Positions 54,146-63,781 are shown, numbered from the stretch's first letter. The stretch is DNA of 64,000 bases from Paludibacter sp. (GCA_027364655.1 DAHXOX010000092.1:40155-104154), one strand, 5' to 3'. The notes: generated by a model from the sequence alone, not told the origin. Translations and numbers: made by a program.

Positions 54146-55034
54146 AGAAGTGAATCATCCGTATGCAATTCAGTCAAATAAAGAAACGGAAACAGATCAT
54201 ACCATTAGAAATCTAAATGTTTCTATCGTCCGTTTCGAGCAACCTTTTGGGATGATAGCATCTCTTGTTGCCTTGTTGACTCAGTCATCCGTCGTGCAAA
54301 CAATTTATCTCATTGATAATTCTGCTAATGATGAGCCAAAGTTTCTATCTTTGCCAATACAATATATCAAAAATGATCACAACATTGGATTTGGCCGTGC
54401 TCATAATATAGCTATCAAAAAATCAATAGATTACAATGCGAAGTATCATGTTGTCATAAATCCGGATATTACATTCGAACCAGAAATATTGCACAAGATC
54501 GTTGACTTTATGCAACTTAATTCAACCGCAGGAGCTTTAATGCCTAAAGTATTTTATCCTAACGGAGACTTGCAATATCTTTGTAAATTAATTCCAACAC
54601 CTATTGATGTATTTATGAAACGTTTCATCCCGGAACAATGGTCTGTTAAACGAATGAATATGTTTCAATTAAAGGAATCCGGGTATGATAAAATTTTGAA
54701 TGTTCCCTATTTGTCGGGATGTTTTATGCTATTGAGGATACAGGCTTTAAAAGAAGTTGGATTGTTTGATGAACGATTTTTCTTATATCCGGAAGATATT
54801 GATTTGTCACGTCGAATACATGAACATTATGACACTATTTTCTTTCCGCAAGTAAGCATTATCCATGCTCATGAGCAAGGTTCATATAAAAGCTTGAAAT
54901 TATTTATTATTCACGTAATCAATATGATACGTTATTTTAATAAATGGGGATGGATCAACGATAAAAAAAGGAAACAAATTAATAGCCAAACGCTTGATCA
55001 AATTTATACTTATAAAAAACCACATAAACCATGA
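54138..55034 (+). CDS. family 2 glycosyltransferase (rhamnosyltransferase-like)
   Basis: 298 aa, GT-A fold. The nucleotide-sugar part has YLIDNSAND and HNIGFGRAHNIAIKKSIDYN, the NPDITFEPE acceptor/metal motif (in place of DxD), and the typical late block LSGCFMLLRIQALKEVGLFD followed by FFLYPEDIDLSRRI. Such enzymes add a sugar to surface or lipid-linked glycans; donor and acceptor are unknown. Its start overlaps rlmD by 8 nt and its stop overlaps marC by 4 nt (ATGA), so all three are translationally coupled. Confidence 0.87.
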   Translation: MGKEVNHPYAIQSNKETETDHTIRNLNVSIVRFEQPFGMIASLVALLTQSSVVQTIYLIDNSANDEPKFLSLPIQYIKNDHNIGFGRAHNIAIKKSIDYNAKYHVVINPDITFEPEILHKIVDFMQLNSTAGALMPKVFYPNGDLQYLCKLIPTPIDVFMKRFIPEQWSVKRMNMFQLKESGYDKILNVPYLSGCFMLLRIQALKEVGLFDERFFLYPEDIDLSRRIHEHYDTIFFPQVSIIHAHEQGSYKSLKLFIIHVINMIRYFNKWGWINDKKRKQINSQTLDQIYTYKKPHKP

Positions 55035-55624
55035 ATATCAGTATTTTAGAAACAACAAGTGCTTTTGTCGTTTTGTTTGCCATCATCGATATTTTAGGGT
55101 CAGTTCCTATTATTTTAGGCATAAAACAAAAAACCAATCAGATTAATCCATTGATGGTCACTACGATTTCTTTTGTTGTGATGCTTGGTTTTTTGTTTGC
55201 CGGTGATATTGTATTAAAATTGTTTGGCGTTGATATTAAATCATTTGCAGTAGCCGGTTCAATTATTATTTTCATTATGGCTTTTGAAATGACCCTCGGA
55301 GTGGAAATATTTAAAATGGACGGGCCAACAAACGTTGCATCAATTGTACCACTCGCGTTTCCTTTAATTGCAGGACCTGGATCATTTACCTCATTACTTT
55401 CATTACGAGCAGAATATCAAACAATTAACATCATCATTGCTTTGATGTTGAATATGATCTTTGTGTATGTTGTTCTTCGAATGACAGATAAAATTGAACG
55501 ATGGATAGGGAAAGGAGGCATCTATATTTTGCGAAAATTTTTCGGAATCATCCTGTTAGCTATTGCTGTAAAATTGTTTGCAACTAATATTGCGTCTATT
55601 TTTGGCACTTTGATGAACAAATAA
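55031..55624 (+). CDS. MarC family integral membrane protein
   Basis: 197 aa with about six transmembrane helices. It shows the family features AFVVLFAIIDILGSVPIILG at the start, IIFIMAFEMTLGVEIF, and VPLAFPLIAGPGSFTSLLSL in the centre. The physiological role of MarC/YchE/YhgN proteins is unsettled. It overlaps the stop of the preceding glycosyltransferase gene by 4 nt. Confidence 0.9.
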   Translation: MNISILETTSAFVVLFAIIDILGSVPIILGIKQKTNQINPLMVTTISFVVMLGFLFAGDIVLKLFGVDIKSFAVAGSIIIFIMAFEMTLGVEIFKMDGPTNVASIVPLAFPLIAGPGSFTSLLSLRAEYQTINIIIALMLNMIFVYVVLRMTDKIERWIGKGGIYILRKFFGIILLAIAVKLFATNIASIFGTLMNK

Positions 55625-55632
55625 GAAATAAT

Positions 55633-56013
55633 ATGTCAGCACATAATGCGTTGTATCGATTTATCAAAAGCTTTGATTTTGCATTTCAAGGAGTTCGAAT
55701 ATCATTTGAAAAAGGCGAAGTAAACATCAAAGTCCATGTTGCTATTGCCTTCGCAGCAATAATAACTTCTTTTATGTTGAATATAAGCACTTTAGAATGG
55801 ATAGCTATTATTGGTTGTATTGGCATTGTCATTGCTGCTGAACTATTTAATACAGCCATTGAAAAAGCAGTAGATATTGTATCTCCCGACTGGAATCCAA
55901 AAGCCGGCGCAGTAAAAGACATTGCCGCCGGTGCTGTTTTGGTTCTTAGCTGCATGGCTGCATTGATTGGAGTACTCATTTTTTTACCAAAAATAATAGC
56001 GCTTATTCGTTGA
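55633..56013 (+). CDS. dgkA: diacylglycerol / undecaprenol kinase, DgkA family
   Basis: Small three-helix membrane kinase, 126 aa. The signature AAELFNTAIEKAVDIV with the catalytic Glu, followed by KAGAVKDIAAGAVLVLSC, is intact. An N-terminal amphipathic stretch FKSFDFAFQGVRISF precedes the first helix. In Gram-negatives it recycles diacylglycerol; relatives in Gram-positives phosphorylate undecaprenol, and either is possible here. It ends the rlmD operon (8 bp after marC) and converges on xseB with a 3-bp gap. Confidence 0.9.
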   Translation: MSAHNALYRFIKSFDFAFQGVRISFEKGEVNIKVHVAIAFAAIITSFMLNISTLEWIAIIGCIGIVIAAELFNTAIEKAVDIVSPDWNPKAGAVKDIAAGAVLVLSCMAALIGVLIFLPKIIALIR

Positions 56014-56016
56014 AAT

Positions 56017-56217
56017 TCAAGAAACAACGTCTTCTAAAAGCTTTTGAATTTCTACATCTGTTTCAAACAACTGTTTTTGACACTGATGAATTAAATCAGT
56101 CGCTTTTTTCACAATAACGGCCAATTCTTCCAAAGGCACTTCATTCTTTTCAAGTTGTGCCAATAAGCCATCTAACTCATTAATAGATTCTGAATAAGTT
56201 TGTTTTGATTTAGCCAT
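56017..56217 (-). CDS. xseB: exodeoxyribonuclease VII small subunit
   Basis: 66 aa helical protein: TYSESINELDGLLAQLEKNE and VPLEELAVIVKKATDLIHQC match the XseB family over its length. It binds the coiled coil of XseA to make the ssDNA-specific exonuclease VII. No xseA is next to it in this window (rfbB is upstream, dgkA converges), so its partner must lie elsewhere. Confidence 0.88.
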   Translation of the reverse strand: MAKSKQTYSESINELDGLLAQLEKNEVPLEELAVIVKKATDLIHQCQKQLFETDVEIQKLLEDVVS

Positions 56218-56283
56218 AAAACTATTTTATTTACATAATTGACAATAATAGAATAATTTACGTAGTCTATATGAAGCTGTAAA

Positions 56284-57342
56284 TTAATTCAATTTATATT
56301 GTTTTTCGTAGTATTGTTGATAAGCGCCAGTTGTAATATTTGTCATCCATTCTTCATTATCCAAATACCATTCGACGGTTTTTTCTAGACCTTCAGCAAA
56401 TTGCAACGAAGGTTTCCAACCTAATTCTTGCTGTAATTTTGTAGAATCGATCGCATAACGTAAATCGTGGCCTGCACGATCAGTGATAAACGTGATCAAT
56501 CGAGCCGATGTTCCTGCTGATCGTCCTAATTTTTTATCCATAATTTCACACAGAAGGCGAATAAGATCAATGTTTGTCCATTCGTTATTTCCTCCAATGT
56601 TGTAGGTTTCTCCATTAGAACCTTGATGAAAAATAAGGTCAATGGCTGATGCGTGGTCGTTAACATAAAGCCAATCACGTATATTTTCTCCTTTACCATA
56701 AATTGGTATTGGCTTATTATACTTAATATTATTAATAGCCAAAGGAATTAATTTTTCAGGGAATTGGCGTGCTCCATAGTTGTTTGAACAATTTGAAACC
56801 ACAATCGGTAATTGAAATGTATGATAAAAAGCTCTCACAAAATGATCCGAACTTGCTTTCGATGCAGAATAGGGACTACGTGGATCATACGATGTGATTT
56901 CTTTGAATTTACCTTCATGGCTCAATGAACCATATACTTCATCGGTTGAAATATGATAAAATCGTTTTCCTTCGAAAGAGTTTTTCCAAGACTCTTTTGC
57001 AGCATGGAGTAAGTTTACGGTTCCTAATACATTTGTTTTGACAAATGAAAGGGGATCAAGAATAGATCGGTCAACATGAGATTCAGCAGCTAAATGGATC
57101 ACTCCGTCAAATTGATATTTGGCGAATAAACGATTGATTGCTTCAGCATTTGTAATATCTTCTTTTTCAAAGATATAATTTGGTTTTTCAGATACATGTT
57201 TCAAATTCTCCAAATTACCTGCATAAGTCAATGCGTCAAGATTAACAATCTGATAACTTGGATATTTCTCAACAAACAGGTCAACGACATGTGAACCGAT
57301 AAAACCTGCACCACCGGTAATAAGAATTGTCTTCATTTTCAA
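56284..57342 (-). CDS. rfbB: dTDP-glucose 4,6-dehydratase
   Basis: Second step of dTDP-rhamnose synthesis; extended SDR enzyme of 352 aa. NAD-binding GGAGFIGSHVVDLF, the active-site FYHISTDEVYGSL with Thr-Asp-Glu, YSASKASSDHFVRAFYHTF with the YxxxK pair, and NIRDWLYVNDHASAIDLI. The start may be 57342 or the next Met 2 codons in. The other rhamnose genes (rfbA, C, D) are not in this window. It could supply sugar for surface polysaccharide together with the loci at 30-36 kb and 54 kb (inference). Confidence 0.94.
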   Translation of the reverse strand: MKMKTILITGGAGFIGSHVVDLFVEKYPSYQIVNLDALTYAGNLENLKHVSEKPNYIFEKEDITNAEAINRLFAKYQFDGVIHLAAESHVDRSILDPLSFVKTNVLGTVNLLHAAKESWKNSFEGKRFYHISTDEVYGSLSHEGKFKEITSYDPRSPYSASKASSDHFVRAFYHTFQLPIVVSNCSNNYGARQFPEKLIPLAINNIKYNKPIPIYGKGENIRDWLYVNDHASAIDLIFHQGSNGETYNIGGNNEWTNIDLIRLLCEIMDKKLGRSAGTSARLITFITDRAGHDLRYAIDSTKLQQELGWKPSLQFAEGLEKTVEWYLDNEEWMTNITTGAYQQYYEKQYKLN

Positions 57343-57591
57343 TTGATTTGATGTTTAAGATGAATATGCCAGCTTCCAAATAAAGCAACATGCAAAAATA
57401 CACAAACGAAAGGACTTTACACTCTTTTCGCTTCATAAAAACTGATCTATTTGGATTTTCTCTCAAAATCAGAACATATTTTGTCCTGCAACTGCATGCT
57501 ACAAACAATCCACTTATTTGAAAGCTGTTTGTTTGGAGAAACTCGGAAATATTACCATCACAAAAGGACAAACAATATAATTGCGAAACGC

Positions 57592-57622
57592 TTTGCAGTG
57601 AGAAAAAAAGTCGCTAATTTTG
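57592..57622 (+). promoter_or_regulatory. promoter of the DUF349 gene
   Basis: TTTG at 57592-57595, 19-bp spacer, TAATTTTG at 57615-57622 (perfect TAnnTTTG). The leader to the ATG at 57700 is about 70 nt. The rest of the divergent gap 57343-57699 shows no gene. Confidence 0.65.
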
Positions 57623-57699
57623 CAACACTTTGAATAAGTGATTATCGAACATTCTGTTCTGATTCTCATCGATCCTTTAACACCCTAACAACATTGCCC

Positions 57700-59550
57700 A
57701 TGGAGACTCTTGATGACATCAAGGAACAACAGTCGGAAGCGGTTTTATCGCATACACAATCAGACATATCTGCTAACAATCAACCACCTGAACACTTAGT
57801 TGAACAGGTAGATGTCAACAATGAAAATGATTCCTTTCGTGAATATGCGTCATTAACAAGAGCAGAATTGGTTGCGAAGCTTCAGGAAATAATGAAAAAT
57901 CCAATCGAAAAAATCGATAAAGACGCTGTAGAAGCCATTAAGCAACAATATTATCGCAAGCATAAACTTGAGTCAGAACAACAAAAAAAAGTGTTTGTTG
58001 AAAATGGTGGAACGGAAGAGTCTTTCTCTCAATTGCCTAATGAAGAGGAAATAAACTTCAAATTGTTACTTCAAAATTACAAAGAACAAAAATCAGCTTT
58101 TAGTGAATCCATAGAAAAAGTCAAAGAGGAAAATCTCAAAAAGAAACTATCGTTATTAGATCAATTAAAAGTCATTGCTGAATCGGGAGATGTTGGCGAG
58201 TCTTTGCCTATTTTCAGAAAGTTACAACAAGAGTGGAAAAGTATTGGAGCAATTCCTCAAGCTAAAGTTAACGAGCTTTGGAAAGCATACAACGTATACA
58301 TGGAGCGTTTTTATGATTTAATAAAAATCAATAATGAACTCCGCGATTACGATTTTAAGAAGAATCTGGAGCAAAAAACGACGTTGTGTGAATCAGCTGA
58401 GAAATTAGCAGAGGAGAAAGATGTTGTAATTGCTTCGAGGATGCTGCAAAAACTACATGAAGAGTGGCGAGAGATCGGGCCGGTAGCTCGCGAATTCAGA
58501 GATGATGTTTGGGAACGATTTAAGGCAACCTCTGCTATTATAAATAAAAAACACCAAGATTTTTTTGCTGCTTTAAAAACGCAGGAAGAACTCAATTTGG
58601 CAACCAAAAACACGTTATGCGAAGCTGTTGAATCAATTGATTATGCTAAGTTGAATAATTTCAGAGATTGGGAAACCAAAACAGCAGAAATTATTGAATA
58701 TCAACATCAATGGAAAAATATTGGATTCGCGCCACGGAAAGAAAATATTAAAGTTTACGAACGATTTCGTTCAGCATGTGATCACTTTTTTCAATTGAAA
58801 AGTGAGTTTATGAAAGCATCGAAAGCTGAATTAGAAGAAAACTTTGAAAAGAAAAAAATACTTTGTGAAAAAGCTGAGTCATTGCAAAACAGCACCGATT
58901 GGAAAGCAACGACCGATATTCTGATTGAAATTCAAAAAGAATGGAAAACTATTGGACCTGTTGCCAAGAAATATTCTGATATTCTCTGGAAAAGATTCGT
59001 GACAGCATGTGATCATTTTTTTGAAGAAAAAGCCAAAACTTTCTCTTCAAAAAAAATGGATGAAATAGCCAATTTGAATCTTAAACAAGAGCTAATCGAT
59101 AAAATTAATTCTTTTACAAAAACAGAAAACGTTCAAGAATCTTTTACTCATTTCAGAGAACTACTTTCACAATGGAATGCCATTGGTCATGTCCCATTTA
59201 AAGATAAGGATAAAATTTTTAAGACATTCAAAGATGCTGTTAATAAGCAGATGGATGCCATGAACATCGATGCTGTCAATCGCAAATTAATTTCTTTCAA
59301 AGACACTGTTGAAAAAATGGTAGAAGGAGATCGTTCTAATCAGCTTTTCAGAGAACGCGAAAAACTTTTACGAACCTATGATACATTAAAATCGGAAATT
59401 GCTACTTACGAAAACAACATGGGTTTCATATCAGCTAAAACAAAAAAATCAGATAGTATCGTTCAAGAACTTGAACGTAAAATCAAACAACTAAAAGAAG
59501 ATCGCAACTTAATTGAAAAAAAGATCAAACTAATAGACGAGAGTTTATAA
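57700..59550 (+). CDS. DUF349 repeat protein
   Basis: 616 aa from ATG 57700; a TTG two codons earlier is in frame. An acidic, disordered N-terminus (about residues 1-45) leads into a highly charged helical protein with about five DUF349 units, each carrying an EWKxIGxxP-like core: LQQEWKSIGAIPQAK, LHEEWREIGPVARE, YQHQWKNIGFAPRKE, IQKEWKTIGPVAKK and LLSQWNAIGHVPFKD. A C-terminal coiled coil (about 555-615) follows. No catalytic motif. The family is common in Bacteroidota, and its role is not established. Confidence 0.88.
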   Translation: METLDDIKEQQSEAVLSHTQSDISANNQPPEHLVEQVDVNNENDSFREYASLTRAELVAKLQEIMKNPIEKIDKDAVEAIKQQYYRKHKLESEQQKKVFVENGGTEESFSQLPNEEEINFKLLLQNYKEQKSAFSESIEKVKEENLKKKLSLLDQLKVIAESGDVGESLPIFRKLQQEWKSIGAIPQAKVNELWKAYNVYMERFYDLIKINNELRDYDFKKNLEQKTTLCESAEKLAEEKDVVIASRMLQKLHEEWREIGPVAREFRDDVWERFKATSAIINKKHQDFFAALKTQEELNLATKNTLCEAVESIDYAKLNNFRDWETKTAEIIEYQHQWKNIGFAPRKENIKVYERFRSACDHFFQLKSEFMKASKAELEENFEKKKILCEKAESLQNSTDWKATTDILIEIQKEWKTIGPVAKKYSDILWKRFVTACDHFFEEKAKTFSSKKMDEIANLNLKQELIDKINSFTKTENVQESFTHFRELLSQWNAIGHVPFKDKDKIFKTFKDAVNKQMDAMNIDAVNRKLISFKDTVEKMVEGDRSNQLFREREKLLRTYDTLKSEIATYENNMGFISAKTKKSDSIVQELERKIKQLKEDRNLIEKKIKLIDESL

Positions 59551-59654
59551 CAAGCAAAGATGATTTTATAATCACTAATATTTCAGACTAAATAAATATC
59601 AAAAGAACATCTCTGCAATTTATGTCCGATTTCATACATTAATTTATTCATCAA

Positions 59655-60983
59655 ATGGACTTCAAAGACAACAAGTGGCAAAACCCTGATAAAGAATCAG
59701 GTGAAGGAGCCGGCCGTGACGGTAATGCAAACAGATCAAATCGAACGCGTCCTCGTTTTACGACTAATGCTTCGGGGAAGAACTATTCTTCTAATAATGA
59801 AAATAAACCTCGTTTCAATCAAGGACGAGATAACTCTCAACAACAAAGGCCCTATTCTTCTCGTGAAGATGGGAACAGAAGTAATACTCAAAGAAACTAT
59901 AATTCCAACGACAATAACTATTCTTCTCGTCCATTCAACAAACCAACTAATGAAGGACAAGGGCAACGGACGTATAATCGAGATGGCAACAGAGATTATT
60001 CTCCACGTCCTTACAGAGGAACAAATGATACGTCAAGTCCGAATCGCAGTTATTCGTCTCAAGACTCAAATCAACGTCGGGATAATCCTTCATACAATAG
60101 AAGCGGAGATTCCAGAGATAGACGTGATTCATCACCACGTCCATATTCGCAAAATAACAGGAATCAACGAAGTGATTCTCATAATCGGCCATATTCTCCA
60201 CGACAACAACAAGAGTACAGACCAGCACCCACACCACGCAATTATGCGCCACTTTCTAATGCCAACGAACCTGTCAGACTCAATAAGTATTTAGCTAATG
60301 CAGGCATTTGCTCAAGACGCGAAGCTGACGAATATATCAAAGCTGGAGTAGTAACAGTCAATGGTCAAGTTGTCAGCGAATTGGGTACTAAAATTTTACC
60401 TACTGACAAGGTTATTTTTCACGATCAAACGGTACAATCAGAAAAGAAAGTTTACATCTTGCTTAACAAGCCAAAAGATTTTGTCACTACAGTAGATGAT
60501 CCTAAAGAGCGGAAAACGGTGTTAGATCTTGTTCGCAACGCCTGTAATGAACGAATTTATCCTGTAGGCAGATTAGACAGAAGCACCACCGGGGTTTTAC
60601 TATTGACAAACGATGGAGACCTTGCTTCTAAATTGACACATCCAAAGTACAACAAAAAGAAAATTTATCATGCCTATCTTGATAAAGCACTGACCAAAGC
60701 AGATATGGAACAAATTGTCAATGGGATTGAATTAGAAGATGGAGAAATTCATGCTGACGAAATTCAATTTGTGGATGAAGAAGACCGTAAGCAGGTAGGA
60801 ATTCAAATTCATTCCGGACGAAATCGTATTGTCAGACGAATATTTGATCATCTGGGGTATCGCGTCAAACGCTTGGATCGCGTCTTCTTTGCAGGATTAA
60901 CAAAAAAAGGATTGCCACGTGGTACTTGGCGCTATCTTACACAACAAGAAGTGAATATGTTGAAAATGGGTGCTTTTGAGTAA
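59655..60983 (+). CDS. rluB: RluB/RsuA-family pseudouridine synthase with long disordered N-terminus
   Basis: 442 aa. Residues about 1-205 are low-complexity, rich in Arg, Asn, Ser, Tyr and Pro. An S4 RNA-binding domain (PVRLNKYLANAGICSRREAD, about 211-265) and a catalytic domain with YPVGRLDRSTTGVLLLTNDG (catalytic Asp in GRLD) and GRNRIVRRIFDHLGY follow. RsuA-family enzymes isomerise specific uridines in rRNA; 23S is more likely here because of the RluB-like core. The extension is roughly the length of the enzyme itself. Ends at a strong terminator. Confidence 0.9.
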   Translation: MDFKDNKWQNPDKESGEGAGRDGNANRSNRTRPRFTTNASGKNYSSNNENKPRFNQGRDNSQQQRPYSSREDGNRSNTQRNYNSNDNNYSSRPFNKPTNEGQGQRTYNRDGNRDYSPRPYRGTNDTSSPNRSYSSQDSNQRRDNPSYNRSGDSRDRRDSSPRPYSQNNRNQRSDSHNRPYSPRQQQEYRPAPTPRNYAPLSNANEPVRLNKYLANAGICSRREADEYIKAGVVTVNGQVVSELGTKILPTDKVIFHDQTVQSEKKVYILLNKPKDFVTTVDDPKERKTVLDLVRNACNERIYPVGRLDRSTTGVLLLTNDGDLASKLTHPKYNKKKIYHAYLDKALTKADMEQIVNGIELEDGEIHADEIQFVDEEDRKQVGIQIHSGRNRIVRRIFDHLGYRVKRLDRVFFAGLTKKGLPRGTWRYLTQQEVNMLKMGAFE

Positions 60984-61048
60984 TATTTCAATGTCATTTC
61001 TTCTTAAGCTGAGTGTAAGCATATATCATAGCGAACACGACTAATCAT

Positions 61049-61080
61049 AAAAGCTGCCTTTTTCTTTAAGGCAGCTTTTT
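61049..61080 (+). terminator. intrinsic terminator after the pseudouridine synthase gene
   Basis: AAAAGCTGCCTT, a 7-nt loop, and AAGGCAGCTTTT then T: a perfect 12-bp stem with a T tail, 66 bp past the stop. Confidence 0.85.
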
Positions 61081-61149
61081 GTTAAATACATACGTATAAT
61101 CCTTCCTCGATTTTTCAACAATAACCCAATAAACGCTCATTAAAAAATT

Positions 61150-61767
61150 ATGAGTTTCCAAACTTATCCTTCTGCTTTGCTTGAGGCAACTGTGAATGAA
61201 TTTGCAAAATTACCAGGAATTGGAAGAAAAACCGCTTTACGGTTAGTCCTTTATCTCTTGCGGCAGCCAACCTCTGATGTGGAAAAGTTTGGAAACACTC
61301 TTTTACGGCTTAAGCATGAAATACATTATTGCAAAGAGTGCCATAACATTTCGGATACCGATGTATGTTCAATTTGTAGCGATCGAGGTCGAGACAGAGC
61401 GATTATTTGTGTTGTAGAAAATATTAAAGATGTCATGTCCATTGAAAATACGCAGCAATATAAGGGGTTATATCATGTTTTAGGAGGTATTATTTCCCCT
61501 ATGGAAGGAATAGGACCTACTGATCTTGAAATCGAAAGCTTGATAGAAAGAGTTTCTCAAAAAGGAGGAATTCAAGAGATTTTTTTGGCTTTAAGTCCTA
61601 CTATGGAAGGAGATACAACAGCTTATTACATCTACAGGAAGCTTGCTCCTTATTCAGTCGCCATCACCACCATTGCACGAGGAATTGCTATTGGAAATGA
61701 GTTGGAATATGCAGATGAGATTACCTTGGGCCGTTCAATTGTGAATAGAACTGCTTTCACGTATTAA
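61150..61767 (+). CDS. recR: recombination mediator RecR
   Basis: Works with RecO/RecF in gapped-DNA repair; 205 aa. An N-terminal helix-hairpin-helix ([17 protein letters not shown]), a Cys4 zinc finger ([20 protein letters not shown]) and a Toprim domain ([20 protein letters not shown], then [13 protein letters not shown]) are all present. Its stop overlaps the convergent engB stop by 4 nt. Confidence 0.96.
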   Translation: MSFQTYPSALLEATVNEFAKLPGIGRKTALRLVLYLLRQPTSDVEKFGNTLLRLKHEIHYCKECHNISDTDVCSICSDRGRDRAIICVVENIKDVMSIENTQQYKGLYHVLGGIISPMEGIGPTDLEIESLIERVSQKGGIQEIFLALSPTMEGDTTAYYIYRKLAPYSVAITTIARGIAIGNELEYADEITLGRSIVNRTAFTY

Positions 61768-62369
61768 GCATGACCAATTTCCTGATTGAGGCTTTCAATA
61801 TAATTTAAAATCTCATCTCTACCTTTCCCCTCTTTTGAAGAAGTTTGAAAAATTACAGGAAGTGTTTCCCAAGTTTGGAGTAAGGTTGCTTCATATTTTT
61901 TTCTATTTTCCAAAAATCGGGTTGTTGATAATTTGTCCATTTTGGTAAACACAATGGAAAAAGGGACACCCTGAATCCCTAACCATTCCATAAATTGAAG
62001 ATCAATTAATTGAGGATCAAGACGAGAATCGATTAGGACAAAGAGATTAATTAAGGGTTTACGGAGAAGAATATATGAATTAATCATTTTCTGTAAGCGT
62101 TCGCGAGATGCTCTGCCTGTTTTAGCAAATCCATATCCAGGAAGATCAACCAAAAACCACTCATGATTGATCAGAAAATGATTAATCAACATCGTCTTTC
62201 CAGGTTTACTGGAGATCAACGCTAATTTACTTTTTTGAGTCAACATGTTGATTAAAGATGATTTACCAACATTGGAACGGCCAATAAAAGCATATTCAGG
62301 CAATGCTGTTTCCGGACAAAATTGCACATCCGTATTGCTAATTACAAAATCAGCGGAAGTGATAATCAT
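61764..62369 (-). CDS. engB: ribosome-biogenesis GTPase EngB/YsxC
   Basis: Small essential-type GTPase for 50S assembly; 201 aa. The G1 motif is [16 protein letters not shown]3 is [12 protein letters not shown]4 is FTKMDKLS and G5 is [10 protein letters not shown]. Family length. It follows the acyltransferase gene by 29 bp on the same strand and converges on recR with a 4-bp overlap. Confidence 0.95.
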   Translation of the reverse strand: MIITSADFVISNTDVQFCPETALPEYAFIGRSNVGKSSLINMLTQKSKLALISSKPGKTMLINHFLINHEWFLVDLPGYGFAKTGRASRERLQKMINSYILLRKPLINLFVLIDSRLDPQLIDLQFMEWLGIQGVPFSIVFTKMDKLSTTRFLENRKKYEATLLQTWETLPVIFQTSSKEGKGRDEILNYIESLNQEIGHA

Positions 62370-62398
62370 AAAAAGAATAAATTATGCTTAATAAGAAA

Positions 62399-62947
62399 TC
62401 AAATTGAAGAGGAGAAAAAACGCTCTGGAAATTTTCCTTCTTTCCCTTTATAAAAAGCCTGAATTTGAGGCAAATCCTTTGCAAAATCTCCCGTGGGATA
62501 AAACAACCCCGCAACTCCCAAACTTTTTGTTTTATAGTCAATAAAAGTTAAAACAATTGGAACTTCTGCTTTCATGGCAATAAAATAAAAACCTTTTTTC
62601 CATTCCTTAGTCAATTGACGGGTACCTTCTGGCGCAATCGCTAAACGAAATATGGAACTTTTTTGAAACCATACAATCATATTGTCCGTTAATGATGTTT
62701 TTCGTTTTCTATCAACAGGAATTCCCCCTAACCTTTTCATTAGCAATCCTATTGGAAAATAAAACCATTCTCGTTTCATCAAGAAATGCGCATGTAACTC
62801 CAAGGCATAACCAAATAACATTCCCCATAGAAAATCCCAATTACTTGTGTGAGGTGCCATGCAAAACACACATTTGTCGGGTACAGAAATATTTTTAACT
62901 ATCTTCCAACCATTTTTTTCTAAAAAAAACCGACTGAACTTTTTCAT
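62399..62947 (-). CDS. PlsC-like lysophospholipid acyltransferase
   Basis: 182 aa, shorter than classical PlsC (about 240). The acyltransferase HX4D motif is APHTSNWDF with His33 and Asp38, and the acyl-acceptor motif is IAPEGTRQL (residues 104-112). A hydrophobic region lies around FLWGMLFGYALELHAHFL. It likely moves an acyl chain onto a lysolipid or a related membrane lipid; the exact substrate is unknown. Upstream of engB on the same strand, divergent from mtgA. Confidence 0.87.
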   Translation of the reverse strand: MKKFSRFFLEKNGWKIVKNISVPDKCVFCMAPHTSNWDFLWGMLFGYALELHAHFLMKREWFYFPIGLLMKRLGGIPVDRKRKTSLTDNMIVWFQKSSIFRLAIAPEGTRQLTKEWKKGFYFIAMKAEVPIVLTFIDYKTKSLGVAGLFYPTGDFAKDLPQIQAFYKGKEGKFPERFFSSSI

Positions 62948-63056
62948 TTTTTTTGACGTAATTCAAGTGCAAAGTTAGCCAAATTACAGCGAACATCCTA
63001 ATCCACATAAGGAGGAATCAATCAGCGTAGAAACGAAAGGAATGAACAAAATTAAC

Positions 63057-63064
63057 TACCTTTG
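63057..63064 (+). promoter_or_regulatory. -7 element TACCTTTG upstream of mtgA
   Basis: Perfect TAnnTTTG ending 25 bp before the mtgA ATG at 63089. No -33 TTG at 19-20 bp. It argues against translation starting at the in-frame TTG at 63062. Confidence 0.4.
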
Positions 63065-63088
63065 CACAGTAGATATTCCTATACTTTT

Positions 63089-63772
63089 ATGAAGAAATTG
63101 GGACGTATTATTGGCATGACACTTCTCATTGGGTTTTTACTCAGTGTATTTTCAGTCCTTGTGTATCGGTTTGTTCCTGTGTTTATTACACCATTGATGA
63201 TACTACGATCAGCCGAAAAAGTGATTCATGGACAAAAACCAATCATTGATAAACATTGGGTTGCACTCGATAAAATTTCTCCAAACATGGTACAAGCAGT
63301 TGTTGCATCAGAAGATAATCTCTTTATGGAAAATAATGGGTTTGATGAAAAAGCGATTGAAGCTGCATTTGCTCACAATGAACATAGCAAACATCTTCGG
63401 GGAGGAAGTACCATATCGCAACAAACTGCTAAAAACGTGTTTTTGTTGCCAAACCGTTCTTATGTTCGTAAAGCTATCGAAGCCTATTTTACTTTGCTCA
63501 TTGAAACTATCTGGGGAAAAGAACGCATTATGGAAGTATATTTGAACGTTATAGAAATGGGTGATGGAATATATGGCGTTGAAGCGGCATCTGAACATTA
63601 TTTTCATTGCCATGCATCACAATTAACTCGACCTCAAGCTGTTCTAATTGCGGTATCGCTACCAAATCCACGAAAAATGAATCCTGGACATCCTTCTTCA
63701 TATTTGTTAAAAAGGCAATCTCACATCTTGAATTTGATGAATAAAATTCCGAAAGTAACTTTTGAAAAATGA
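63089..63772 (+). CDS. mtgA: monofunctional peptidoglycan glycosyltransferase
   Basis: Polymerises lipid II into glycan strands; 227 aa, GT51 family without a transpeptidase domain. One N-terminal transmembrane helix (about residues 7-27) anchors it. The catalytic Glu75 is in AVVASEDNLFMENNGF, and RGGSTISQQTAKNVFLLPNR and ETIWGKERIMEVYLNVIEMG are the standard donor-site motifs. The start is ATG 63089. An IS110-type element begins within about 100 bp of its stop, but the gene is whole. Confidence 0.94.
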   Translation: MKKLGRIIGMTLLIGFLLSVFSVLVYRFVPVFITPLMILRSAEKVIHGQKPIIDKHWVALDKISPNMVQAVVASEDNLFMENNGFDEKAIEAAFAHNEHSKHLRGGSTISQQTAKNVFLLPNRSYVRKAIEAYFTLLIETIWGKERIMEVYLNVIEMGDGIYGVEAASEHYFHCHASQLTRPQAVLIAVSLPNPRKMNPGHPSSYLLKRQSHILNLMNKIPKVTFEK

Positions 63773-63781
63773 TTTATTAAT

